From assembly GCA_023250195.1 (NCBI GenBank), contig JAHFBF010000003.1:248001-312000 (forward strand): a stretch of DNA of 64,000 nt, in the 5' to 3' direction. Source of the stretch: Candidatus Melainabacteria bacterium (lineage in GTDB: Bacteria; Cyanobacteriota; Vampirovibrionia; 2-02-FULL-35-15). A program made the position numbers and the translations under genes. Below the pieces are notes generated by a model. That model worked only from the letters and a program-made list of their open reading frames with translations, was not told the DNA's origin and made no database searches. This document shows positions 1 through 7,227 of the stretch, piece after piece (position 1 is the stretch's first letter; each line of letters starts with the position of its first letter).

Positions 1-381
1 ATTTTTTTCAAGTATGTGCTGCACCAGATGAGTGGTAGTAGTCTTTCCGTTTGTCCCGGTAACTCCAAGAATTTTTATTTTTTTTGAAGGCTCTTTATAA
101 AATGAATTTGCAAGCCGGGCTATTGAAATTTGTGTATCCTTTACATAAATCACAGGAAGATTGGAATTAATCTTTTTTTGAGCCAGAATTGCTTTTGCAC
201 CTTTAGCTTCAGCTTCTTTTATATAGTTATGTCCATCAGTCTTTTCCCCAATTAAGCATACAAAGATGTCTCCATCTTTTATTTCTCTGGAATCATAAGA
301 GATTCCGGTAATAGCTGAATTGTTTTCAATGTTGTCTCCAAAGAGATTAGATATTTCTTTTATTGTCAGTTGATATTTCAT
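1..381 (-). CDS. murE: UDP-N-acetylmuramyl-tripeptide synthetase MurE, 5' part
   Basis: The 127 codons visible here start at an ATG at 381 and run off the left edge of the window. The N-terminal Mur-ligase domain shows SYDSREIKDGDIFVCLIG at residues 28-45, and the ATP-binding loop GVTGTNGKTTTTHL lies at residues 106-119. The double Thr and His after the P-loop are typical of MurE rather than MurF. The enzyme adds the third amino acid (usually diaminopimelate or lysine) to UDP-MurNAc-L-Ala-D-Glu in the cytoplasm. The specificity motif lies outside the window, so the substrate cannot be read. The gene is divergent from the toxin-antitoxin pair at 468. Confidence 0.9.
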   Translation of the reverse strand, partial: MKYQLTIKEISNLFGDNIENNSAITGISYDSREIKDGDIFVCLIGEKTDGHNYIKEAEAKGAKAILAQKKINSNLPVIYVKDTQISIARLANSFYKEPSKKIKILGVTGTNGKTTTTHLVQHILEKN

Positions 382-450
382 TGATTATCTTTTTAAGGGA
401 AGATTTTCATTAACTTAGCTTTAATTTTTAGTATTTTAACAAATTTAGGG

Positions 451-456
451 TATAAT
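451..456 (+). promoter_or_regulatory. -10 box (TATAAT) just upstream of the antitoxin
   Basis: A perfect TATAAT ends 11 nt before the ATG at 468. Transcription would start about 7 nt downstream, leaving an untranslated leader of only a few bases. No Shine-Dalgarno sequence is present. The same arrangement recurs at many other genes of this window. Confidence 0.55.
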
Positions 457-467
457 AAAGGTTAACT

Positions 468-659
468 ATGAGTTTGAGACCAAAGAAAAAAAAAGAAAAG
501 AAAGAAGAAGACTGGATTTATGATCCGATTGTTGTTAAGGGAATAATTCGTGCTAAACACGAATTAGATGAGTCTTTAAAAAAGGGTGAATATATGCCAA
601 CACTGGAAGAGGTAGTTGAAGAATTCCAAAAACGAGATGCAAAAAGAGTACGAGATTAG
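468..659 (+). CDS. Putative antitoxin of a RelE/ParE-type pair
   Basis: This 63-residue, highly charged protein starts with a lysine-rich stretch (KKKKEKKEE at residues 7-15) and continues as predicted helix. I do not recognise its family. The antitoxin role rests on context: it immediately precedes and overlaps by 23 nt a RelE/ParE-like toxin gene, the usual antitoxin-first order of type II modules. No clear DNA-binding fold can be read, so autoregulation is only presumed. The start sits 11 nt after a TATAAT box. Confidence 0.6.
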   Translation: MSLRPKKKKEKKEEDWIYDPIVVKGIIRAKHELDESLKKGEYMPTLEEVVEEFQKRDAKRVRD

Positions 660-924
660 ATTTACCGCAAGAGGTAAAAGAGACTTAGATAAATTTAGAA
701 AACGATATTGGAGATCTTATTTGGATTTTATGACAGTAGCCCCTGTGCTGAAAATTGATCCATATGGAGTTGGTAGACCGTTAAAAGGTAATTGTAAAGG
801 GTTATATTCATTACATTTTGGAAGAAAACCTGAATGCAGAGCATTGTATGAAATAAAAGATTACTTGGTTGTTGTCTTTGTTATGAGAATTGGCACAAGA
901 GAAAATTTTTATGATATTTTCTAA
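637..924 (+). CDS. RelE/ParE-family toxin
   Basis: I place the start at the ATG at 637 (MQKEYEIRF), giving 95 residues, rather than at a TTG 21 nt upstream that lies deeper in the antitoxin gene. The pattern is that of RelE/ParE toxins: an N-terminal strand and helices (RGKRDLDKF), the central PLKGNCKGLYSLHFGRKPECRALYEI block, and a terminal VVVFVMRIGTRENFYDIF. Family members either cleave mRNA at the ribosome or poison gyrase. Which activity applies cannot be told here. It is translationally coupled to the gene at 468. Confidence 0.75.
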   Translation: MQKEYEIRFTARGKRDLDKFRKRYWRSYLDFMTVAPVLKIDPYGVGRPLKGNCKGLYSLHFGRKPECRALYEIKDYLVVVFVMRIGTRENFYDIF

Positions 925-935
925 ACTTAATAAAT

Positions 936-1616
936 ATGAAACAAACTATCTTAGGTAAAAGTGTAAAAGGCAAAGAAATAAAAGGATATTTTTTTGGAGA
1001 TGAAAAATCGTTTAATAAAACTATTATTATTGGTGGTATTCATGGTGTAGAGCCTCAGTCTGCTGAGGTCTGTGAATTGTATATAGATGAAATAAAAAAT
1101 AAACCCTTCCCGGGAGATTGTTTCTTGGTTTTAATTCCATGTATAAATCCTGATGGCATAGAACTTAAAACAAGAGGGAATGCAAATGGTGTGGATTTAA
1201 ACAGAAATTTTCCTTCAAATGGCTGGCAAAGTATTCCACTGGCTAATAATAGTGCTTATTATCCCGGTGTAAAGCCGGCATCAGAACCGGAGACACAAAT
1301 AATAGTAAATCTTTTAAACAAATATAATTTTAAAAAGATTCTTGCAATCCATACAAATCACACAATCCAATTTCCAAATCCCCCAATGGTAAATTATGAT
1401 GGAGAGCAAAGCAGAGAGCTTGCAGAAAAAGTAAGTGCTGCTATCGGGCTTCCATCGCATCACGATATTGGTTATCCTACACCGGGCTCTTTAGGATGCT
1501 GGATTGGGAAAGATTTAAAAAAGATTTCTGTTACGGTTGAGCTGGATGATACAAAGACTGTAAGTGAACTTTATAAAAAACATGGAGTGATGTTTGAGGT
1601 GGGAGTGGTGAACTGA
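936..1616 (+). CDS. M14 zinc carboxypeptidase, MpaA-like murein peptide amidase
   Basis: This 226-residue protein carries the M14 zinc site: His36-x-x-Glu39 in GGIHGVEPQS, the third ligand His139 in AIHTNH, and the catalytic Glu202 in TVELDD. The substrate-binding Asn-Arg pair is in GNANGVDLNRNFP (residues 81-93), and GYPTPGSLG is at 179-187. These blocks match MpaA-type gamma-D-Glu-diaminopimelate amidases used in murein peptide recycling. No signal peptide is seen, which fits a cytoplasmic recycling enzyme. The start follows the toxin stop by 11 nt. Its last 121 bp are duplicated at 2572-2692. Confidence 0.82.
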   Translation: MKQTILGKSVKGKEIKGYFFGDEKSFNKTIIIGGIHGVEPQSAEVCELYIDEIKNKPFPGDCFLVLIPCINPDGIELKTRGNANGVDLNRNFPSNGWQSIPLANNSAYYPGVKPASEPETQIIVNLLNKYNFKKILAIHTNHTIQFPNPPMVNYDGEQSRELAEKVSAAIGLPSHHDIGYPTPGSLGCWIGKDLKKISVTVELDDTKTVSELYKKHGVMFEVGVVN

Positions 1617-1633
1617 GACAGTTGGATTTTAAT

Positions 1634-2014
1634 TTAAAACCCAACTGCTCTTGCAATTGCAGTACTAATGAACTGGTTAATGCTTATACCTTCTTTGGTT
1701 ACTCTTTTTATCAAATCTCTATGTAGTGAAGGTGGAATTCTGACTGTAAATTTTCCACTAAAACCTTCCGGCGTAGGGATTCTTTCTCCATTTAAAAGAG
1801 AGGTTTCGATCCAGTCATACATTGCATCTTTAATATTTTTTAAGGCTGCTTCAGCAGTATTACCATCAGAGACACAACCAGGTAATTCATTTACCTGAAC
1901 ATAAAAATATTCTTTTCCATCATGTTCTTTGTCTTTTCCTACTGTAAATGTATATGGGAGATTTAAAAAGTTTTTTATTTGTTTATCTAGATTTTTATCT
2001 CTTTTCATTTTCAT
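1634..2014 (-). CDS. hicB: HicB-family antitoxin
   Basis: The 126-residue protein has the two-part HicB layout. An N-terminal HicB-like fold (YFYVQVNELPGCVSDGNTAEAALKNIKDAM, written here in two pieces: YFYVQVNELPGC at about 37-48 and VSDGNTAEAALKNI after it) resembles a degenerate RNase H fold. The C-terminal ribbon-helix-helix runs from GKFTVRIPPSLHRDL to the end (about 87-126). Its gene overlaps the upstream toxin gene by 20 nt. HicB normally neutralises HicA and represses the operon through its DNA-binding domain. Confidence 0.85.
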   Translation of the reverse strand: MKMKRDKNLDKQIKNFLNLPYTFTVGKDKEHDGKEYFYVQVNELPGCVSDGNTAEAALKNIKDAMYDWIETSLLNGERIPTPEGFSGKFTVRIPPSLHRDLIKRVTKEGISINQFISTAIARAVGF

Positions 2015-2270
2015 TTCTGATCACCTCATCTATTGCCTTTAAACAGTTTCTTATATATATTGGCTTTACAAATCTCCCGGAATGTGGAGGAGCAACACCT
2101 ATTGTAATTGATTTGTAGTAAAAAATATAATGATTTTTTGAACCTCTTCTCCAGGTAAAACCTACTAATTCCATTAATTTAATTAACTCTGTTAAGGAAG
2201 TATGCTTGGGGCTCGAATTAACTTTGTTTAAAAGCCTATCATATTTATTCACATAAATATGATACCACAT
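1995..2270 (-). CDS. hicA: HicA-family mRNA interferase toxin
   Basis: This 91-residue protein has the short dsRBD-like HicA fold. The marker is GFTWRRGSKNHYIFYY (about 37-52), where the His corresponds to the catalytic histidine of the family, followed by PPHSGRFVKPIYIRNCLKAI. HicA toxins cleave mRNA. It is encoded first in the operon with overlapping hicB behind it. A TATATA-rich stretch lies just upstream (about 2276-2283). The first 24 residues are longer than in compact HicA proteins, so a downstream start is possible. Confidence 0.75.
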   Translation of the reverse strand: MWYHIYVNKYDRLLNKVNSSPKHTSLTELIKLMELVGFTWRRGSKNHYIFYYKSITIGVAPPHSGRFVKPIYIRNCLKAIDEVIRNENEKR

Positions 2271-2341
2271 TTGGTGGCATATATAACACCATGATATTTA
2301 TCAGGCTCATACCAAGTGTGAAAAATAAACTGACATATCAC

Positions 2342-2448
2342 GTCATTCCGAGGAGCCCTCACGCTTCGCTTAGGGTAAACTCCGCGACGTGGGAATCTCC
2401 AAAACGTTAGAAGATTGCCACGCCTCATTTCATTCGGCTCGCAATGAT
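2342..2448. repeat. Dispersed repeat R1 (TCATTGCGAGGAGC family), copy a
   Basis: This is an imperfect inverted repeat that begins GTCATTCCGAGGAGC and ends GGCTCGCAATGAT. Internal blocks GAATCTCCAAAACG and AGAAGATTGCCACGCC recur in other copies of the window. It fills part of the 423-bp gap between hicA and the next gene. Confidence 0.8.
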
Positions 2449-2571
2449 AGGAAGTGTTAGATTAATTTCCACAAACGGTATCACTATACTGAATGCAAGT
2501 GAAGGATTGGCATAGAAATAGCAAAGTCCTTGTTAAATTTGGGCGTATGCAGTTATTTTGCATTATATAAA

Positions 2572-2692
2572 ATGCTGGATTGGGAAAGATTTAAAAAAGA
2601 TTTCTGTTACGGTTGAGCTGGATGATACAAAGACTGTAAGTGAGCTCTATAAAAAACATGGAGTGATGTTTGAAGTGTGGGTGGTGAACTAG
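2572..2692 (+). pseudogene. Duplicated 3' end of the M14 peptidase gene
   Basis: These 121 bp repeat bases 1496-1616 (the last 40 codons of the M14 peptidase) with about six differences clustered near the end. No start codon or body of the gene accompanies it. It abuts the stop of the next minus-strand gene at 2694. A shorter third fragment lies at 3591-3632. The fragments appear to have been carried along as the neighbouring gene family was duplicated. Confidence 0.85.
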
Positions 2693-2693
2693 A

Positions 2694-3293
2694 TTATCTT
2701 TTCCAGTATGAATATGCACAACCAGCTAAAGCACCAAGACCTGTTCCAACTATAGGGATAGGAATTAATACTGTGCCAGCAGCAGCCCCAGCCAATGTGT
2801 CTCTTGTGCGGTTAGGTGGAGGAGATGATGAGGATGAATAAGATGAGTACACATAACCGCCTAAAGCACCAATACCTGTTCCAACTCCAGGGATAGGAAT
2901 TAATACTGTGCCAATTAATGCACCGGTAGTTATAGAACTCTTTTTGTGATTAGCTTCAGCCTCTTCTTTTAGAGCGTGTGTTGCAGCTAGTCTGCTGATA
3001 AACACATCTGCATCTCCGCTAAATACTCCATCTTGTTCAAATTTTGCACGAAGTCCTGATTCATTTCTGTCTCTAATGAGATCTTCATAGTTGGATAGTT
3101 CTAGGTGTGCATACATTCCACTCTCAAATGCTTTGAATTCATCAAATTGTGCGTTACCACTAGGGATTACTGAACGTCCATCAGCGAACAAACAGGCACC
3201 CGGCATGAAACCTCCTGCACATGTTCCATAACTAGGTAGTGATGGCAGGTCATTTGCAAATTTAAAACTTGGTATTGCAGCATTGTTTGGCAT
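2694..3293 (-). CDS. VFSGDA-box protein A1 with two glycine-rich hydrophobic hairpins (unknown function)
   Basis: I do not recognise this 199-residue protein. It starts MPNNAAIPSF with no Sec signal. A Gly/Pro-rich front is followed by the box VFSGDA at 90-95, a short charged helix, and two near-identical hydrophobic units (GTVLIPIPGVGTGIGALGG at 128-146 and GTVLIPIPIVGTGLGALAG at 173-191) separated by a Ser/Pro linker. The units have glycine-zipper spacing and could insert in membranes. Paralogue A2 has only one unit, so the second looks like an internal duplication. It shares the TGTCAA-N22-TATAGA promoter signature (3326-3359). The leader contains a run of six C. Confidence 0.65.
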   Translation of the reverse strand: MPNNAAIPSFKFANDLPSLPSYGTCAGGFMPGACLFADGRSVIPSGNAQFDEFKAFESGMYAHLELSNYEDLIRDRNESGLRAKFEQDGVFSGDADVFISRLAATHALKEEAEANHKKSSITTGALIGTVLIPIPGVGTGIGALGGYVYSSYSSSSSPPPNRTRDTLAGAAAGTVLIPIPIVGTGLGALAGCAYSYWKR

Positions 3294-3325
3294 AATCCCC
3301 CCAGTGTCTAGTACATTGTCCCCAC

Positions 3326-3359
3326 TCTATAAAACTGTTGTAAAAAGAGTTTTTTGACA
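3326..3359 (-). promoter_or_regulatory. Shared island promoter signature, gene A1
   Basis: On the minus strand this reads TGTCAA, 22 nt, TATAGA, ending 32 nt before the start codon. An A-tract follows the first box, and AT-rich sequence lies upstream of it. Confidence 0.6.
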
Positions 3360-3435
3360 GTGTAATAGATTAATTTTATTTAAGGTAGTTTTTTTATTTC
3401 ACAGAGATTAAAATATAGTAATCCTCTAAAGTAAC

Positions 3436-3556
3436 GTCATTGTGAAGAGCCACGGAGTTTTATCCGAGGCGACGGGCAATCTCCTAACGTTTGTGAGATT
3501 GCCATGCCTCACGGAGTTTACCCTGAGCACAGCGAATGGGTTTGGCTCGCAATGAC
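3436..3556. repeat. Dispersed repeat R1, copy b
   Basis: It begins GTCATTGTGAAGAGCC and ends GGCTCGCAATGAC, with AATCTCCTAACG and GAGATTGCCATGCC inside. It lies in the 357-bp gap between A1 and A2. The rest of that gap holds the A1 promoter, a degenerate terminator-like hairpin and a third fragment of the M14 peptidase tail. Confidence 0.8.
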
Positions 3557-3650
3557 ATGAAAAACAAAAAAGCTTTGAGATAATAATCAGAACTCTATAA
3601 AAAACATGGGGTGATGTTTGAGGTGGGGATGTTAGGGTAGTTACTCTCTA

Positions 3651-4097
3651 TCAACTGAAGCACCAGCCAAGGAACCCGCCAACAACTGTTCCAACACCAG
3701 GACATATACATGTACCGATTACTGCACCGGTAGTTACAGAACTTCTTGTATGGTTAGTTTCAGCTTCTTCTCTTGCAGTGCGTACTGCAACTGCTCTGCT
3801 GATAAATAAATCCGCATCTCCGCTAAATACTCCGTCTTCTTGAAGTTTTGCACGAAGTCCCGATTCATTTCCGTTTCTAATAAGAGCTTCATAGTTGTCA
3901 AATTCTAGGTGTGCATACATGCCACCCTCAAATGCTCTAAATTCATCAAATTGTGCGTTACCACTAGGAAGTACTGAACGTCCATCGGCAAACCAACAGG
4001 CACCAGGCATGAAGCCTCCTGCAAATGTTCCGTATCCAGGCGCTGATGGCAGGTCATTTGCAAAGCTAAAACTTTGTATTGCAGCATTGTTTGGCAT
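3651..4097 (-). CDS. VFSGDA-box protein A2 with one C-terminal hydrophobic hairpin (unknown function)
   Basis: This 148-residue paralogue of A1 is nearly identical over the first 120 residues (MPNNAAIQSFSFANDLPS, then GGFMPGACWFADGRS, then the VFSGDA box near 90-95). It ends after a single hydrophobic segment (GAVIGTCICPGVGTVVGG), where A1 has two. No signal peptide is present. A GGAGA Shine-Dalgarno-like sequence precedes the ATG. Expression is predicted from the shared TGTCAA-N22-TATAGA signature at 4132-4165. Function is unknown; a membrane-inserting exported protein is one possibility. Confidence 0.65.
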   Translation of the reverse strand: MPNNAAIQSFSFANDLPSAPGYGTFAGGFMPGACWFADGRSVLPSGNAQFDEFRAFEGGMYAHLEFDNYEALIRNGNESGLRAKLQEDGVFSGDADLFISRAVAVRTAREEAETNHTRSSVTTGAVIGTCICPGVGTVVGGFLGWCFS

Positions 4098-4131
4098 ATT
4101 TTTTCTCCGATAATTATCCTGCTTTATCTAA

Positions 4132-4165
4132 TCTATAAAACCGTTGTAAAAAAGATTTTTTGACA
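4132..4165 (-). promoter_or_regulatory. Shared island promoter signature, gene A2
   Basis: The minus strand reads TGTCAA, 22 nt, TATAGA, 34 nt before the start. The 60 bp around it are almost identical to those of A1, which is expected from recent duplication. The more distant family members are therefore the stronger evidence for the motif. Confidence 0.6.
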
Positions 4166-4208
4166 GTGTAATAGATTAATTTTATTTAAGGTAAATTTTT
4201 ATTATTAT

Positions 4209-4304
4209 CCTTGCGAGGGAGCATAAGCGACCGAAGCAATCCCAAACTATTTACATGAAAGCGATTGGGATTGCCACGCCTCATTTTATTCGGCTCGCAA
4301 GGAC
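4209..4304. repeat. Dispersed repeat R1, copy c
   Basis: It begins TTGCGAGGGAGC and ends GGCTCGCAAGGAC. The middle contains GCAATCCCAAAC and GGGATTGCCACGCC, which can pair with each other. It lies downstream of gene B1, in the gap between B1 and A2. Confidence 0.75.
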
Positions 4305-4356
4305 ATAAAAAACATAAAGTTAAGTCTGAGATAAAAATATTACTGGATAATTTTTA

Positions 4357-4860
4357 TTACCACCAGTTACACAGTCTGCCGAGTCCAAATACAGCAAGTG
4401 CTACAGCAGCTACCGCAACTACTACAATAGCTACTACAACAATGACTGGTGCTGTGATTACACATGCGGTTATAATAGCAGCAGTAGCAACAACGGCACC
4501 TGTATATAACATGGCTGTGCCCTGACGCTGATCAGCTAGTCTTCTTGCATTGCCTATTTCTTCTGCTTGTGTTGTTAATCCATTTGCATCTCCTGAAAAA
4601 ACTATTGGTTCTGGTGGTAATGTTTTTTGTACAGCAGTTCCTGCTCCTTCACCACGATGATTATCAATGATTCCTGCCAGAGGCTGCTGAGGTACGTCGT
4701 GAACATAACCAGGGTAATGAGATATAAAATCTGTATGCACCTCTTGTCCAGTTGGAATTGATGGTTGAGTAAATATACCTACAGGCGACCAGTGATACCA
4801 GCTTCCTGGTTGTATTGTTCTTCGCGCGGTGTAAGATGAAGTGGCATCGTTATTTGGCAT
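4357..4860 (-). CDS. VFSGDA-box protein B1 with long C-terminal hydrophobic region (unknown function)
   Basis: This 167-residue protein is not recognised. It has no signal peptide; the N-terminus is MPNNDATSSYTARR. The centre carries YPGYVHDVPQQPLAGIIDN (49-67) and VFSGDA at 87-92. A basic helix follows, then a 40-residue hydrophobic block (about 118-160) long enough for a membrane hairpin, ending CNWW. The order N-terminal MPxN, VFSGDA, helix, TGA, hydrophobic hairpin is the same as in A1/A2, so I group A and B in one family despite low similarity elsewhere. A perfect AGGAGG precedes the start by a few bases. Confidence 0.65.
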   Translation of the reverse strand: MPNNDATSSYTARRTIQPGSWYHWSPVGIFTQPSIPTGQEVHTDFISHYPGYVHDVPQQPLAGIIDNHRGEGAGTAVQKTLPPEPIVFSGDANGLTTQAEEIGNARRLADQRQGTAMLYTGAVVATAAIITACVITAPVIVVVAIVVVAVAAVALAVFGLGRLCNWW

Positions 4861-4893
4861 AATTCCTCCTAGTACTTAGTACATTATCCTCAC

Positions 4894-4927
4894 TCTATAC
4901 AACTGTTGTAAAAAGATTTTTTTGCTA
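4894..4927 (-). promoter_or_regulatory. Shared island promoter signature, gene B1
   Basis: The minus strand reads TAGCAA, 22 nt, TATAGA, 33 nt before the start. The upstream box deviates from TGTCAA at two positions. Confidence 0.5.
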
Positions 4928-4980
4928 GTGTAATAGATTAATTTTTTTTAAGGTAATTTTTAATTATTGTCATAAAAAAC

Positions 4981-5012
4981 AAAAAAGCTCTGAGATATAA
5001 TCAGAGCTTTTT
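4981..5012. terminator. Bidirectional hairpin terminator downstream of B2
   Basis: A stem AAAAAAGCTCTGA / TCAGAGCTTTTT with a 7-nt loop lies 50 bp past the B2 stop. The A and T runs make it a plausible intrinsic terminator on either strand. Degenerate relatives at about 3572-3600 and 4310-4340 follow the neighbouring paralogues. Confidence 0.7.
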
Positions 5013-5061
5013 AAAAGCATGGAGTTAAGTTTGAGATAAAAATTACAGGGTGACTTTTTTA

Positions 5062-5604
5062 TTACCACCAGCTAAATAGCTTACAAATTGCAAATACAAC
5101 AAGCACTGCAGCTACTACAACAAGTCCTACACCAGTACATGATAATAGAGTACCTGTAACGCCAATTGCAGCAAGGGTTGAACCGCCTGCAACTGCTGAA
5201 CCATATAAACAAGCAGCACCAACACCACCAACAACAGCTGCTGTTGTTGCACCATTTAAAGCTTGACGACCGTTTTCGTCTCTTCTTGCAGTGACTATGT
5301 CCTGTGCTTGTCCTTGTAATGCCGTTGCATCTCCTGAAAAAACTATTGGCTCTGGTGGTAATGCTTTTGTTATAGCAGCGTCTACTCCAGAACCACTATG
5401 ATTATCAATGATTCCTGCCAGAGGTTGCTGAGGTACGTCGTGAACATAACCAGGGAAATGAGCTATAAAATCTGAATGTACCTCTGCTCCAGTTGGAATT
5501 CTTGGTTGAGTAAACAAACCTATAACCGGTGTTTTGGTATACCATCCTGCTGGTTGTATTGTTCTTCTTGGTGTATAAGTGGATGTTGCATCATTACTTG
5601 GCAT
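5062..5604 (-). CDS. VFSGDA-box protein B2 with C-terminal hydrophobic hairpin (unknown function)
   Basis: This 180-residue paralogue of B1 shares the start (MPSNDATSTYTPRRTIQP), the FPGYVHDVPQQPLAGIIDNH block and PPEPIVFSGDA. Its hydrophobic tail (about 118-176) is longer, with Gly-rich and Val-rich lobes, and also ends with W-W. There is no signal peptide. An AGGAGA Shine-Dalgarno-like element is well placed before the ATG. The tail sequence differs strongly from B1 while the middle is conserved, suggesting the middle is the functional core. Confidence 0.65.
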   Translation of the reverse strand: MPSNDATSTYTPRRTIQPAGWYTKTPVIGLFTQPRIPTGAEVHSDFIAHFPGYVHDVPQQPLAGIIDNHSGSGVDAAITKALPPEPIVFSGDATALQGQAQDIVTARRDENGRQALNGATTAAVVGGVGAACLYGSAVAGGSTLAAIGVTGTLLSCTGVGLVVVAAVLVVFAICKLFSWW

Positions 5605-5637
5605 AAATTTTCTCCTGTTAAGTTAAGTTATCTTATA

Positions 5638-5670
5638 CCTATAAAACGTGGATAAAGTTTTTTTTTGACA
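5638..5670 (-). promoter_or_regulatory. Shared island promoter signature, gene B2
   Basis: The minus strand reads TGTCAA, 21 nt, TATAGG, 33 nt before the start codon. Confidence 0.55.
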
Positions 5671-5710
5671 GATAAGCAGATTAATTTTATTTAAGGTATT
5701 TTTTATTATT

Positions 5711-5970
5711 GTCATTGCTCGGCTCGCAAGAGGTTATCTCAAAACTACCATTATGGGAATGCAACATTTTTCTAGCATAAAGTCAAAAATGTCATTCCCT
5801 GGCTCGACCAGGGAATCCAGACAAGACTGCTACCGATACTGGATTCCCGCTGGAGTTTACCCTCTGCGAAAGCAGGGGGCGGGAATGACAAGCTACTTTC
5901 AGTCTTTCTATTTTGTCAGAAAAATAGCTAATCCCCATAGGCAGAACTTTGAGATATGCTCGCAATGACG
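5711..5970. repeat. Composite nested repeat, copy 1 (R1 ends, inner element X, R2 core)
   Basis: The outer ends are R1-like (GTCATTGCTCGGCTCGC at left, GCTCGCAATGACG at right). Inside are inverted blocks TATCTCAAAACTACC and AACTTTGAGATATGC (element X). Nested in X is an R2 element at 5791-5889 with ends GTCATTCCC and GGGAATGAC. The same three-level order recurs at 14195-14402 (inverted) and 20974-21272. It fills the 384-bp gap between B2 and the next gene. Confidence 0.75.
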
Positions 5971-5988
5971 TGTTATAAAATTTATTTT

Positions 5989-6924
5989 TTAAGCATATGC
6001 TGCACCCGGTTGTTGCATTTGAGGTTCAGACTTTCTAAATAATTTTGAAGCAAGATTTGTAAGTGAAACACCGCTGCAGACAGTAGCTAATATTGCAAAC
6101 CAGCCTACTGGTCCAGTGAATATTGCAAGACCAATTCCCAAACCAATTCCTATAGGTAGACTCCAGTTGCTGACTGTTGAATTATTTTCAGCAACTTTTC
6201 TTCTTTCATCCAAGAGTTGTACTTGGCTTATCATTGCTTGCTTGTCTGGACAACTGTTTGGTATTAAATGTGTTAAGCTTGCAAAATCTCCCTGTTCAAC
6301 TGCAATCCTAGTTCTTGTTCTGAGATCATCTCTATCGAATGCTGGATTGGCGCTAATCGTTAATGCAAGCTGGTTCCTCTCATTTTCTATAGAGTCTTGT
6401 TTCATGTGGTCATTAACTAATTCACCTACTGCAAAAACTGCTCCAAGAATAGAGCAAAATTTTATAAGACCACCAAACCAACCACCGCCTATTCCGAATT
6501 TGCTAACATAGCCTGCTCTAGTTAAATTATTTGCTGCAGTTAGTTCAGTCCTAGCCAGAGTAGCTGCATCTCTTAATCTAATTGTTTCAGCTATTAAAGC
6601 TGTATCAGTAGGTGCAAGCAAAAGAGCAGCTCTTGATGCTGCTTCTGCTGCTGCTGCATTTGCTGCTGTTGTTGTTGCAGATGCTATAGCTGCTGCTTTT
6701 CCAGTTCCATTAGCCCAGGTTACAGCAGTGCTGATACCTCTATATGCCATATATCCACTGGTTGGGGCAGCGACGAAAGGTTCATAAGGTGCGATAGCGT
6801 TATATGTCTGTTCAAAGCCTGTCTGTGATCCTCGTCTTCCACCACCACCACCACTGGTATTACGTCCAGGTGCTTCTTGCAGTGGGGCTAGCGGAGGCAA
6901 TAATTCAACTTGTAGAATAAACAT
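5989..6924 (-). CDS. Ala-rich helical protein C with two hydrophobic segments (unknown function)
   Basis: This 311-residue protein is not recognised. It begins MFILQVELLPPLAPL, an N-terminus resembling those of proteins H and E nearby (MFIL then prolines), and has no Sec signal. A Gly-rich stretch precedes an Ala-rich helical region (about 75-140). Hydrophobic segment 1 is GGWFGGLIKFCSILGAVFAV (about 150-170) and segment 2 is GIGLGIGLAIFTGPVGWFAI (about 255-275). A charged helical domain lies between them. Two membrane helices around a soluble domain, without a signal sequence, could fit an exported membrane-inserting protein, but this is only a topology guess. The start has an AAGGAT element upstream. 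Confidence 0.6.
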   Translation of the reverse strand: MFILQVELLPPLAPLQEAPGRNTSGGGGGRRGSQTGFEQTYNAIAPYEPFVAAPTSGYMAYRGISTAVTWANGTGKAAAIASATTTAANAAAAEAASRAALLLAPTDTALIAETIRLRDAATLARTELTAANNLTRAGYVSKFGIGGGWFGGLIKFCSILGAVFAVGELVNDHMKQDSIENERNQLALTISANPAFDRDDLRTRTRIAVEQGDFASLTHLIPNSCPDKQAMISQVQLLDERRKVAENNSTVSNWSLPIGIGLGIGLAIFTGPVGWFAILATVCSGVSLTNLASKLFRKSEPQMQQPGAAYA

Positions 6925-6980
6925 TTCTAAAATAATCCTTATATAAAATAAAAGAACATAAAAAAACTGATCTTTATCAT

Positions 6981-7014
6981 AATATATAAAGTAAGCTTGG
7001 TTAAAAAGTTGACA
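6981..7014 (-). promoter_or_regulatory. Shared island promoter signature, gene C
   Basis: The minus strand reads TGTCAA, 22 nt, TATATT, 56 nt before the start. The flanking sequence is unrelated to that of the A/B genes, so the match is independent support for the motif. Confidence 0.6.
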
Positions 7015-7094
7015 GAGAAAATTGGCTGAAAAATATTAATATTTAAAGTTAGCATGAATTTAATAATTAAAATAATTATAGTTATTAATTGATT

Positions 7095-7183
7095 ATCATT
7101 GCGAGGAGCTGCAAAGCAGCGACGTGGGAATTTCATAAACGTTAGAAGATTGCCACGCCTCATTTCATTCGGCTCGCAATGAC
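7095..7183. repeat. Dispersed repeat R1, copy d
   Basis: It begins ATCATTGCGAGGAGC and ends GGCTCGCAATGAC, and contains AAACGTTAGAAGATTGCC, also found in copy a. It and the gene C promoter occupy the 303-bp gap between C and D1. Confidence 0.8.
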
Positions 7184-7227
7184 GTGAAAAGATAAAATTT
7201 ATTTCTAAACAACCACAAAATATTTAA

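Noticed and set aside
3326-3359. Plus-strand sigma-70 promoter reading TTGACA from the island boxes
   Set aside because: TTGACA on the plus strand is only the complement of TGTCAA. No consistent -10 follows on that strand across copies, and there is no gene in that direction.
5753-5968. Short plus-strand frame with translated R2 sequence (MSFPGSTRESRQD)
   Set aside because: It lies entirely in the composite repeat and has no neighbour support. Such frames arise in every R2 copy.
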